64,000 bases of DNA from Rutidosis leptorrhynchoides (taxonomy: Eukaryota; Streptophyta; Magnoliopsida; Asterales; Asteraceae), in contig NC_092338.1 in the NCBI RefSeq assembly GCF_046630445.1, forward strand, positions 203,639,501 through 203,703,500, given 5' to 3'. The notes under the pieces were generated by a model. That model worked only from the letters and a program-made list of their open reading frames with translations. It made no database searches and had not been told where the DNA came from. The position numbers and the translations under genes were made by a program. The stretch's first letter is position 1. The number at the start of each line of letters is the position of its first letter. Below are positions 35,185 to 47,535 of the stretch, piece after piece.

Positions 35185-35200
35185 TCTCACAGGTAAGTAT
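35185..35200 (+). promoter_or_regulatory. Strong splice donor consensus after the CCHC frame
   Basis: CTCACAG|GTAAGTAT: donor at 35193, preceded by an acceptor-like pyrimidine tract ending CACAG. It is conserved in element C (62216-62232, minus strand). It could serve to splice a subgenomic env-like message. Confidence 0.5.
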
Positions 35201-35293
35201 ATGTATAGTTTTTATTTTATTTTATTACTTTTAACCTTTTGATAATAAACGCTGAATCGTTCGCTATAAAGTATTAAATTGGTATTCAATAAA

Positions 35294-36080
35294 ATTAGGT
35301 ATGCGAAACCGAAATTATTGATATCATACAAAAATTTATTACATCACTGCGAAATTTAGCGTTTATTCTTAAGGTATAAATATCTTTAATCAATCAATCC
35401 AAAATATTTCAGAAATTTGTCAGGAGTAAAACTAGGTAATATAGCCGAAATTACTTTACCCAAAAAGAGAGATTTATATTTTTGTTAATATTTGATTGAT
35501 TAAAGTGGGATAAAAGACCAAAAAGATTTTTAATTTTAATTTTTACCTTGTTTTTAAATTAATATTATATTATTATTGTAAATTTTTAAAAATCAATATA
35601 TTGGCACACCCGGTGGGACTAGGTCGATCGAATATATTTGAGAATATTTTAAAAATTAATATTTTTAATATAAGTTTTTAAAATTAATGTATAAAAATAT
35701 TAATGATATTTATATGAATTTTTAATTTTATGCATTTTAAATTTAAGTTTGGTGTGAATTTAAAAACAAAAATTTTACTTTATTTCATTAAGTTAAAAAT
35801 TTGATATTTAAAAATTCGTCGTGAGTTGAAGACTAGGTCGTTGAACCGAAATTGCTTTACCCGAGGGCGGGACGAGAAATTTTATTATCGTTATTTTTAA
35901 TCTTATTGAATTAAAGTATGACAAAAACATTAAAAAAACCCAAAAATCTTTGCTTTTAAAACAACGCTTAAAAATGACAAATTTTAAAATTTTGTCGAGA
36001 GACGAACTAGGACAACGATCCGAAACGCCCTCATCCTAAAAAGAAATAAAATTTTTAATTTTTAAATAATTATTTGTTTT
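35294..36080 (+). repeat. Noncoding region with repeated ACTAGG...CCGAAATT motif
   Basis: A motif of the form (A)CTAGG-7 to 9 bases-CCGAAATT-TTTACCC recurs at 35431, 35832 and (diverged) 36006. Partial copies lie at 35294 and 35618, and another complete one at 39199. Around 35431 and 35832 the flanks also match (GATT..ATTAAAGT ... AAAGA), suggesting a diverged unit of roughly 400 bp. No coding sequence seen. Confidence 0.6.
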
Positions 36081-36120
36081 GAAAGTATAAGGTTTTTATA
36101 TAAAAAAAAAAGCAGGGACC

Positions 36121-36166
36121 CATGCGATTGCATGGGATTTACCCTGTAACCTCATGCGATCGCATG
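36121..36166 (+). repeat. Pair of palindromes upstream of the env-like gene
   Basis: CATGCGATTGCATG at 36121 and CATGCGATCGCATG at 36153, starts 32 bp apart, about 165 bp before the env-like first exon. A (CA)n run follows at about 36227-36247. Confidence 0.88.
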
Positions 36167-36329
36167 AGGCCAAAAAACTGGTTAGGAACAAAAGCTCCAT
36201 GAGCTGCTCTCTGTCTCACACTTCAACACACACACACACACACACACGAGCATATACACACATAATCACCAAAAATCATCAATTTTCAACCAAAATCAAC
36301 CAAATTTCTCACAATAATCCGCTATAATC

Positions 36330-38486
36330 ATGCCTTTCATCAGATGGGGGAGCAAAAAGGTAAAGATTTCACCCCTAAACTCTTAAATTTTTCAGTTTTA
36401 GTGTTCTTGAGCTAATTTTTACCTAATTTAATTTTGTTAATTTCTAGTGTAATTAGAGTTAAATTGTTAGTATATTATGCAAGTATAACCTAGATTGATG
36501 CTATTTAACATGATTTGAAGCCAAAAACTTCAAAATTTTTAAAAATCTAGGGTTTGTGTTCTTGAGCAATTTGGGATTTTTGATATAAACAGGTTATGGC
36601 CGAATTTTGTCATGAATTATTGCTAAATTAAGTAGTGTAACATGTTTAGGTAGCTAAATGATCCAAACTTTGATCCTAAACATGATTTTTGAGAATTAAA
36701 GTGGACTTTTCAAGTCTAAAATTCATGAACTTGATTAATTTGATATAAATGCCATTTGAAACTTGTTTAAATGCTAGTAATGGTTATTTTAACATGTTAT
36801 TTGAATTGAATGCTTATGAACTTTGTAAACATTTTCATATTTGCTTATTTAAAAAAGTGTAGAATTGATAAAAATATGAAAATGAGTATAAGTTTAATAT
36901 GGATTAAACATGTTATTGTAATTGTTTTAATTTGTTATTTTGCTAACACTAATGCATATTTGGATGCACAAATTTTGTGTTTAATGTGTTTTGCAGAAAT
37001 ATAATGAATCTGGCGGTGCATCATCATCCAGACAACCTGAAAACGAACCACAGCTAGAAATGCAATATGAGCCACAATATGAACCAGAACCTGAACAGGA
37101 ACAACAACAAGAATAGTAATATCATAATGATTAACACATACCATATTATGATCCGCAACAAGAATATGTTAATGCCTACATACAATTTCCAATTCATCTA
37201 ATAATAGAACACCCAACGATTCAAGAAGAGCTTTTGCATCCCATTTTGAGATTTGATCGAAGTTGGAGAGACTACCCGACGTACCAAAGTAACAAATGTA
37301 AACTGGTAACGAAAAATGTGGAAGTACCGAGGGTAATCGATTGGGAACCTTTGGAAAGGGTCCAACTAGCTAACTCAGTTAGGCAGCATCTGATCCAAAT
37401 GTATGGGAACTTTTCTTTCCCCGATTGGGAACGTTTATTCACCATTCGTAGGCCTGTATATAAGAAATGGTGTGTTGAGCTTATGAGTACTATATCACTT
37501 GATACAGATGTAGTTAGGTTAGACGATAGGAATTTTCTTAGATTTTTACTTGGCCGTAGGATGTACAGAATGTCCATGCTGGATATGGCCTGGGCTTTAC
37601 AGATTTACACTCCCGCTGAATTACAACTACCTGATTGTACAAATTTGATTTATCATGGTGAAAGGGTAGATAAAAATTTTGATGCTGATGCCGTCTGGAG
37701 GCGTATGTCAAATTATAATGTTTTTACGCGGGGAGGAAGACACTCCTATTTAGATATTAACAAAGCAGAGCTTCGTATTATACATAGTTTTTTAGCTAAT
37801 TCGATTACACAAAGAGTTAACAACAAGGAGAAAATGACTCTACGCGATTTATTTTACCTTAAGTGTATTCGAAACACTAGAAGCTTTGTTAATATTCCCT
37901 ACTGTGTTAGTTTTTATCTGTCCAAAATGGTGGAAGGAATACAGGACGGGGGAATAATAGGAGGGGGTATTTTTGTTACTCTCATTGGAGAGTATTTAGG
38001 CGCAGATAGGGATCAAGGGGTCCACTGATGGTGTGTAGGGAACATATTGAGACTTTAGGATTACGGGTCTATCAGGCAGTACCATATCAGGGCCCTCATC
38101 CACAGGTAGAGAGAGGTTCAGATGAGGAATTGGAGGAAGCGAATGACATTAGGGATGTCATTAGGGAGGTTATTACTGATGTTTACCAGCGTATAGATGA
38201 GGTAGAAATGACAAACGAGGATAGACATAGTCAGTACGAGCAGTGGCACGCCGAGAATGTGTACGAGCATTCCAGGAAACGACAACATGATAGATGGCAC
38301 TATCATCTGCATCAGATCATGAGCCAGCTATCACTTCAGGTACCAAATAACTACGTACCAACCCGACCTGCTTACTATACGCCACACCAGCCCGATATGC
38401 GACCACCATTTACTCTCTACGACCCCAACCAAGCTTATCAGTACACCTATAACCAATCGTGGAACCCGACCGACGATATGAACTAG
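36330..38486 (+). pseudogene. Athila env-like / ATHILA ORF-1 gene with short first exon
   Basis: A 10-codon first exon (ATG 36330 to AAG 36359, MPFIRWGSKK) ends at GTAAAG. An acceptor TTTTGCAG at 36989-36996 opens the same phase at 36997. Exon 2 begins with a Glu/Gln-rich stretch with nonsense codons at 37114, 37117 and 37132. It then runs open for about 300 codons through the conserved region of the ATHILA ORF-1 family (DWEPLERVQLANSVRQ, FLRFLLGRRMYRMSMLDMAWAL, TLRDLFYLKCI). TGA at 38026-38028 overlaps an ATG that opens the last 152 codons in another frame, probably a frameshift. No clear signal peptide or envelope hallmark is visible, so the envelope role is the conventional name only. The gene is absent from element C. 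Confidence 0.75.
36360..36996 (+). other. Predicted intron of the env-like gene
   Basis: 637 bp, GT at 36360 and AG at 36996, AT-rich with T-runs as in plant introns. Removal keeps the reading phase (phase 0). Not proven by transcript data. Confidence 0.6.
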
Positions 38487-40598
38487 AACCCCTATCCAGA
38501 TTGATACAGTTCCCGTTGATGATTTTTATCTTTTATTATTTTATTTACTTATATTTAAAACATATAATATTGTGATACTTTTATGTAAGTTTTAACATTT
38601 TTATTATATTGTACTAATATTTCATATTTGATTTGAAAGTGGGATGTTAAGTCTCATTTCAAATTACCATGCATGTTACTATTTGTATGTATGTATATTG
38701 TCAATTGTACACAACAGGGTAAAACAGTGAACTTTCAAAGACTGGCATTAAGTTCAGCAAAAGCTACTAATTTTGAGGACAAAACGAAAAACAAATGTGA
38801 TGTAACAATAAGACGGAATGAACAAATGATGTGCACCATTTATCATTTAATAAACAAACGCCAATATGTTTAGAAACTTTGGTAAAATTTAATCATTTTT
38901 CTACGCTAATCACCCTCAATAATTTAAATTGTTACTGATTTCTTGCAAATGAGGGCATTGCAAGATCTTAAGTGTAGAAAGGGGTTAAATTCTTTCGGAT
39001 TTTTAAAATTTTAAATTTAAACACTTGGTTACCATTAAAAATACTAGTAACGCAGTAGTTGTATTAGAATCTAGTGCTCTCTGATAATAAAGAACAGCCC
39101 TAGTCTTATATACTGACTACCCAATTCTAGTAATATTTTTAAAAATTTTCAAATAAATGAATTCAAAATCATATTTATACATATTTATGAACGATAAAAC
39201 TAGGTGTTAACACCGAAATTATTGTTACCTCGTAAAGGACATAAATTGAGAAACAACCCAAAATATTAGAATTCATTTAAAATGGAATAGAGGAAAATAA
39301 AAATGCAAAGAAAGGAAAATAAAAGCCAAATGTGGGAAAAATTTACCAAGTTATTTAGAACATATGTCACATATTTTTGTACAAATAATTGAAGATACTT
39401 TTGTTTTGGACGATATTAATCAGTTTTACCCAGTTTATTATAATATAAATGGAATTTAAAAGGAAGTAGAGTCTTTCGAGAAAAAGACACGCGCTTCTTG
39501 ATTTAGGTCAGGAAGTTGGCGTCCAGACCAGTTGTAGAGTCTACGAAAAACCTTGAAAAGTTTTCTCAAAAATCAGCTGGAAATCCACAGACCTCAGCAT
39601 CAAACAGGATCGCCAAGTGGTCAGACTTATCCTAACCATGAGAGAATCTGTCTCGTACAATGGGGGGCACCATGCAAATTAGCTTATAAGACTAATGAAT
39701 CAGACTCCTAGAAAGGATAATCTCCTTAAAGATCAAAAATCAGCTTTTAAGCTTGATATTACTCAATCCTTGAGATTGACCTTAAAGATTGAGAATTCAA
39801 ACTCATGGAATTCAATGATATCTAAACTCTAGCTTGAACGAGAAAATATTTTGATCAAATTACAAACCGATTTGTTTTCTGAAAACCTATTTTCAATGCA
39901 TTCATTACCATTGAACGTAAAATCCTAGGAATTCACCTGGAATTCATTAGGTCACCTGAACCAAATCGGGTGTCAACCGTAAGAACGGTGGTTGCATAGC
40001 ATGGTCTAAGACATGACCTTGTGCCAGACCAAAAAACTATAGGGTGATCTTTACTATTGCTCCTACAAAGGATAGTAATTGCATCCGACACGATATAGAC
40101 CATAATCAAAAGCATGTCACGGGACATTGCTTTAACAGTTGCTTGTTCAACGCTTTCCTTTACAACCGAACGGTAGTTTACCGAAATGTAATATACAGAG
40201 CAAGTAAACTGGACATGTTCCTTTCCCAATACAAGGTTAGCAAGTGGGTGACACAAAACCGCAAGTTTTGAGCTAAAATTTTCAAATCTGAAACCCACTA
40301 AACCCACAAAAATAATTTGCAAACACCGGTGAAGGGTTATTCCGGAAAACTAATCTAGGGTAAAAGCTAGAATGAATTTTCAAAAGATCAAATGTTTTCA
40401 TAAAGATCCAATTTCCTTAAAGGATCTAAATTTTCATAGTCATGTGGGACTGTAAACCACATTGTTACTATCATTGTTTATACCGCCGTATCAAAATCAC
40501 TAATGTATAAAGTGTGAAGAATAAAGAAGTGGTTCGTGTGATTTAATTTCAAGTTCTGTATTACTTGAGGACAAGCAACGTTCAATTGTGGAGATATT
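38487..40598 (+). other. Long 3' noncoding region of D
   Basis: About 2.1 kb between the env-like gene and the 3' LTR. It matches 59553-61300 of element C (reverse). I see no sense gene. On the minus strand a frame of 129 codons (39933-40322) stays open and has a counterpart in C, but substitution counts do not suggest selection. The sequence before the LTR (CAATTGTGGAGATAT) is a plausible polypurine tract. Confidence 0.65.
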
Positions 40599-42495
40599 TT
40601 ATAGTGCTCCAAATGAACATATATTTAGTCGCAATATCATCCCAATATATAAAGCTTTTAGTTGCCATTGTTCTATTTTTATGTAATATTCGATTAAATA
40701 AATAAGTGCAAAGACAAAAGAAGAAAATGACGATTTGAAGACGCAAATGACCAAATAGCTCAAATGTACAAGTTACAATCCAAGTGGTTCCATTTATTGA
40801 TGAGAAATGTCTAAAATTGACAAGAGTACAAGCCACGGAACGCAAAGTACAAGATATCTACGTGTACGAAAGGACGTTCGAAAATCCAGAACCGAGACAT
40901 AAATCGAGCATCAACGCCCGAGTCAACGGAGCAAAAATTACAAGTCAACTATGCATAAGAATATAATATAATATATATATAATTAATATAAATTATATAT
41001 ATTATATTATATATTAAACTAATCACAGCAGCCCACGTTTTAAGCACAATCTGAGCTAGACAGTCTGTCCATGCGAGTGCATGGGAAATAGGCATAAAAC
41101 CCATGCGAGTGCATGAGCCCATGCGAGTGCATGGGAAATACACGGAAATCTCATGCGAGTGCATGAGCTACAGGATCAGAAAATTTTCCTATAAATTTCA
41201 GGCTTCTGCTCGATCAAAAATAACACCAACACAAATATCATTCACTCTCCTATGTATAAATAATATATATATAATATATATATAATATAGTTTAGTTTTA
41301 TATTAGTTAGTTTGCGTAATGTAAAGGTTATTTTATGGGTTTTAAAGTCGGAACTCTGTCCCTGTAACACTACGCGATTAATAATCACTGTAAGCTAAAT
41401 TCTCTCTTTTTAATTATGTATCGTACTTAAGTTATTATTATGCTTATTTAAGCCGAAGTAATCATGATGTTAGGCTAAATATTAAGATGGGGTTATTGGG
41501 CTTTGGACCATAATTGGGGTTTGGATAAAAGACCGACACTTGTGGAAATTGGACTATGGGCTATTAATGGGCTTTATATTTTATTAACTAAATGATATCT
41601 TTTTAATTTAATATAGAGATTAATAATTTGACGTATCTATATATAACCACATACGCTTGACTGGGTACGGTGAGCGAGATATTTATAAATACTAATAGTT
41701 ATTCATTTGACCGGACACGGGGATGGATTAATAGTCAATGTACTCATTAAAACAGGGTTGGATTACATTCAAGGGAAATTGGTGTAATTATTAATAAAGT
41801 ATTAAAACCTTGGATTATACGCAGTCGATAACCTGGTGTAATCATTAACAATGTATTAAAACCTTATTACGGTTTAAGTCCCCAATTAGTTGGAATATTT
41901 GACTTCGGGTATAAGGTTAATTTGGCGAAGACCCTCGCACTTTATAATTATGACCGATGGACTATTATGGACAAAACTAGATGGACTTATGAAATAATTC
42001 AGGACAAAGAACAATTAACCCAGGGTAATAAATTAAAATCAAAACGTCAAACATCATGAGTACGGAAGTTTAAATAAGCATAATATATTTTATTTCATAT
42101 TTCCTCGTACTTTTATTTATTCTTATTTTAATTATTGTTATTTATTTTATCGTTAGTTAAATATCGTCATTTACTTTGCGTGTCACTTAAAATATAAAAT
42201 CGACAAACCAGTCATTAAACGGTAAAACCCCCTTTCTAATAATAATAATTGTGATATATATATTTTGTACAAATATAGTTGTTTAAAATATAGTTTAAAA
42301 TAAGTCGTCTCCCTGTGGAACGAACTGGACTTACTAAAAACTATAATACTCTACGATTAGGTACACTGCCTATAGTGTTGTAGCAAGGTTTAGGTATATC
42401 CCATTTGTAAATAAATTAAATAAAACTTGTGTAATATTTCGTCGTATTTCGTAGTAAAATATAATATTATTTCGTACACCTCCGCTGGCACATCA
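40599..42495 (+). mobile_element. 3' LTR of D
   Basis: 1897 bp, matching 25711-27723. The first two bases read TT instead of TG; the end is CATCA, followed by the AGTAC duplication. The four palindromes recur at 41070, 41102, 41120 and 41152 with the same 32-bp spacing, and the TATA box at 41190. Confidence 0.92.
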
Positions 42496-43805
42496 AGTAC
42501 TAAAGCATCCGGTACTTTGGATGGGGCTTGTTGGGCCCAATAGATCTATCTTTAGGATTCGCGTCAATTAGGGTGTCTGTTCCCTAATTCTTAGATTACC
42601 AGACTAAAAGGGGCATATTCGATTTCGATAATCCAACCATAGAATGTAGTTTCGATTACTTGTGTCTATTTTGTAAAACATTTATAAAAAGTAGTGCATG
42701 TATTCTCAGCCCAAAAATATATATTACAAAAGCATTTAAAAAGGGAGCAAATGAAACTCACAATTCTGTATTTTGTAGTAAAAATACATATGACGACATT
42801 GAACAATTGTAGGGTTGGACTTGGATTCATGAACCTATATCATTTGTATATATATTAAAACATATACTTGTAATCGAACAAATAGATTTTATTATTAGTG
42901 ATATAATTTTTATATCAATAAGTTATATATTTCATTATTTGATATTTTATATATTTTAATAAATAAGATATTAATATAGCTTAATTAAATCTTTTAAATA
43001 TATTATTATATAAATATCATTTTTTTGTTAAAACATTATTTTAATAATACTAGGATAATATTTTAAATGATAACAATAATAATAATAATGATAGTACTAA
43101 TATTAATAATAATGATAATAGTATTAATAATTCTATAAATGATAATGTTAATGATAGTTTTTATAATAAATCTCATAATAGTGATAATAACAGTAGTTTT
43201 TAATAAAATGAATAATTTAATAGTAATGATAATGAAAATAATAAGTGTGATAATAATACCTAATACTTAATAATAATAATAATTATAACAATCTTATTAC
43301 TAGTGGTAATCTTAATAATAATACTTTTGTTAATAATAATAATAAAAAGTCTAAAATGATACTAATAATAATATTAATGATGATACTAATAATGGTTTTT
43401 ATTATTTTCATTATAACATTAATAATAATAATCCTAATCATAATAATATTTATGTTAATATTAATAATACTAATAATAACACTAATAATACTTAATGGTG
43501 TTACTTAATAATAACATGATAATAGTATTAATCATAGTAATTATATTTACATAATAATAATGATAATACATATATTAGTCGTTAATAAAAATAATAATAA
43601 TAATAACAATAACAATATTCCTACTTATATAACTATAATCATACTAATAATAATGATAATATTAATAATACTTGATAATGTTAATAAATGGTAACTTTTA
43701 TGAATATACCTATATTAGTAATAATAGTAATTATAACTATAATACTTTTAATGATAACAATAATTAATATTATCAATAACAAAAATAATAATAACAATAA
43801 TAATA

Positions 43806-44152
<347 letters not shown>

Positions 44153-45826
44153 GTTCTGTTTTTCTGAAATCATATCACACTTTTATTTATTTAACCCGCC
44201 TTCCTGTTTCTCCATCTTCTCCAAGATTTAGTCGACCAAAAACTAATTTCCAATCACCATATCAAATTTTTTTTATACAACAATTATATATAACAGTTAA
44301 CATCAGTTACATGTATTACTTTAGAAAACGAAAAATATAAAAAAAAATAAAGAAAAATGCTGCTGTCGCGACTGTCTCTTTTAAAAAAAAAATTCTTTTC
44401 GAATTTGATTAAGTAATGGTATATGGTTATAACATGAAATAGTTTGTAAATCGTTAATAGAAACTATTGGAATCATCAATTTAAATCGAATCATCACAGA
44501 ACTTTTTAATTTGATTGATGAACAATTGTTGACTTTTTGTTACAAAAACTTTGACTCACAAATTCGAATTCGTTTTGAAAAATTGGAAAATAAAAATATA
44601 CAGAAAGATCAACTAGATGAATCCTAACATAACTGCATTTTTAAATTTTTAAAATTTATTCGATTTTGAGCTATTGCTAATCCCTATCAAGAACACTAAG
44701 AACACTAAATTGAATTTTGAATTTTAGAGTGTTTTAGATTATAATTACAGCATGAATTGTGTTAGAAATCATTAATAGAAATTTCTGGATCATCAATTGA
44801 TCCATAAACATCAATATGAATTCGAATTTTAAGATGAACGATTCAGTTGACTTTTTAAATTTGACATTTGACTTCAAAATTCAAAATCAATGAAAAGAAT
44901 TGGAACTTGAAAACTTACATATGGCTTAATTAGATCATCCTTAACACTCTTGCATTACTAGATTTTGAGAATTCATTCTCAATTGAACTATTAAGAAAAT
45001 TTAACACGTACAGGGGACTGAGTTGGGTTCTTTGTATCTGTTTCTCCTTAAAATGAATTAGGTATTATATGGAATGTAATTGAGGGATTAATACAGTAGA
45101 CAGATTCGATTGGGCTTGTTTTGTAGCAAGGATTTGTCGACAAAATCCCAATCAGAAGAAAAAAGAGTAAAAGCGGATATTGGATTCGTACATTTTAGAT
45201 TTTATATGATATATTTTATATTTAATATATATTAATAATTAATATATTAATAACAATAATACAAATAATAATAAAAATTGTATTAATAATAAAACTAATA
45301 ATACCAATTAATAATAATAATATTAATAATAATAATAATATTGATAAAGATACTAGTAATAAATGATAATTATATGATAATATTAATAATAACAATAATG
45401 ATAATTATAATGAAAGTAATAAGTTTAATAATAAATAATAATAATGATAACTATAATAATAACCAAAATCATAATTCTCCTATTAACTCTAATAATAATG
45501 GTTTTAATAATGATAACAATAATATTAGTATTAATAATATTATAACAATTAAAATGTATCAAATTTTCGTATTTATACATTATATACAATAATACTGATA
45601 TAAATATTAGCATTAATATTAATATTAATAATGAAGTAATAATAATAACAATATTAGTATAACAACTATATTTTTAACTTGTAATCACATTTAATATATT
45701 AAAATTTATTATTTATGTAATTTTTACTAATGATATATATAATATCATATATTTAATATTTAATATTTATACGTTTTAATATATTAAAATATACATATAA
45801 TCATCAATCATATAGAAGTCATATTC

Positions 45827-45828
<2 letters not shown>

Positions 45829-45882
<54 letters not shown>

Positions 45883-45951
45883 TTATTTTAATAACCTTAT
45901 GATCTTGTATATTATTTTACTTAATTATTATTATATACTATATATACCTAC

Positions 45952-45990
<39 letters not shown>
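45829..45990. repeat. Two (TA)n arrays in the left B LTR
   Basis: TA runs at about 45829-45877 and 45955-45990, separated by 77 bp of unique AT-rich sequence. The right LTR has one longer array (57326-57396). Confidence 0.93.
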
Positions 45991-45994
<4 letters not shown>

Positions 45995-46154
45995 CAACCA
46001 ATAGTTCGTGAATCATCGGTAATAGTCAAAGGTTTAAATGGTTTCATAGAAACAATTCAAAATTTTAAGATTCAGTTTAAAAGACTTTGCTTATCTTGTC
46101 GAATTCATGTTAAGATTAAGTTTAAATTTGGCTGAAAATTTCCGAGCCGTCATA

Positions 46155-47530
46155 GTACCTACACGTTAAAGAAATTTCGTCCCTGAAATTTGATCGAGAT
46201 CATCATGGCTAACAATAAGAATGTTTTCCTGACAAATAGGAGCTGATAAATAGAGTTTTATTCCTGTTGAGTAATATGGATAAGATAATTCGGTTACTCG
46301 AAGAGTACGAGTGAAGTTATCACAAAAGATTGAGATAAAGAAGTAAAGATTTAACTTTTAACGTAGTCAGGGTTGGGATTTAAAAGAAAATTTTGGAAAT
46401 CTATAAGATCTGATTCTTCGGGATTTAAGGAAATTAGGATCCTCTTTAATTAAATGCGATCATCTGCCTTGTTTCCACACTCCCATTTCTATTTCGGAGT
46501 TTCATTCTTTTGTTTTCTCTTCCCGACTTGAAGTCAAGCGAATAATGGTCCAGAATTCGTAGGCATGAAGTTTCGAATGAACATGAGTAATGTTCTACGA
46601 GAGATATTGTAATAGCACGATCTTGATTGGTTAAATTGCCAGACATCATGGAAAAGATAGAACTATCAAGAAAATATGTTCTTGATATGTTTATAGATTA
46701 AGTAGAATGTAAGAGTCATGTAACATGTACATGATGATGTTATAGTCTGTGAATCATCATATTTCATTAGAAAATCAGCATGACTTACTGTAATATAATA
46801 ACGTTGATCAAGTGTCATTATATTATACTAAATCATGCTTCAGTTCCAACACTACTTCAAAAACATTCATATTTTAAGTTTGAATTTTCCAGAATTCAGA
46901 AACAAAAACAGTTTCCTTTCTGATGTAATATAGATAGCACAAGGAGATAAATAATTTTCGGACAAGAATATTTATGAAAATATCCTCAAAAATATCGAAG
47001 ATATTTATGATGATATTTTGGAATTTCTAAGATTGAAGGTTGATGAAGAAAGATTTTCCACAAGATTTAACATGGGTATGGAGCAAGATATTCTCTAAAG
47101 ATGTCATCGAATATGGAATTATCTGGATTCTTTGAATATAGGGTTTGGTCCTTGTATTTGTCCTCGATCTCCTTCATGGTTTGCTCAATCTGTTTTCCAG
47201 TTCCAACTTTTCTGAGCTTTGCCAACATACTATTCTTTATCATCAAACTTCCGACGGTTAGGGTGGTTTACAGTTGTCTACAGTTTCTGCTACTTCGTTC
47301 AGCTTTTTCAAAAGTTGGAGTTTCGATTCGTAAACTGGGTACATTTCAGAATTTCAGAATGGAAGATCATAATTTTAAGAGATAAAGGTTATATGTATAC
47401 ATATAACTGTTGATGTAGACATGCTGCGAGATTTCAAAATACTGATTGCTAATTCCCGGTAATTGATGTGGTAATTCTCGTTATAAGATGTAGATGAGTA
47501 TATGAATAGGTTTTAACGAACAAATACAAT
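46155..47530 (-). other. 3' interior of element B, no recognisable gene
   Basis: Starts at the LTR edge with a polypurine tract like that of G1 (minus-strand AACGTGTAGGTAC, 46155-46167). The remainder has only short frames on both strands. A Lys/Glu-rich minus-strand stretch near 47110-47250 looks protein-like but is broken, and I cannot assign it. The solo LTR S follows. Confidence 0.6.
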
Positions 47531-47535
47531 GGTTC

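Noticed and set aside
47101..47413. Possible gene on the plus strand
   Set aside because: Short overlapping frames without recognisable motifs inside the interior of B; the minus strand looks no worse.
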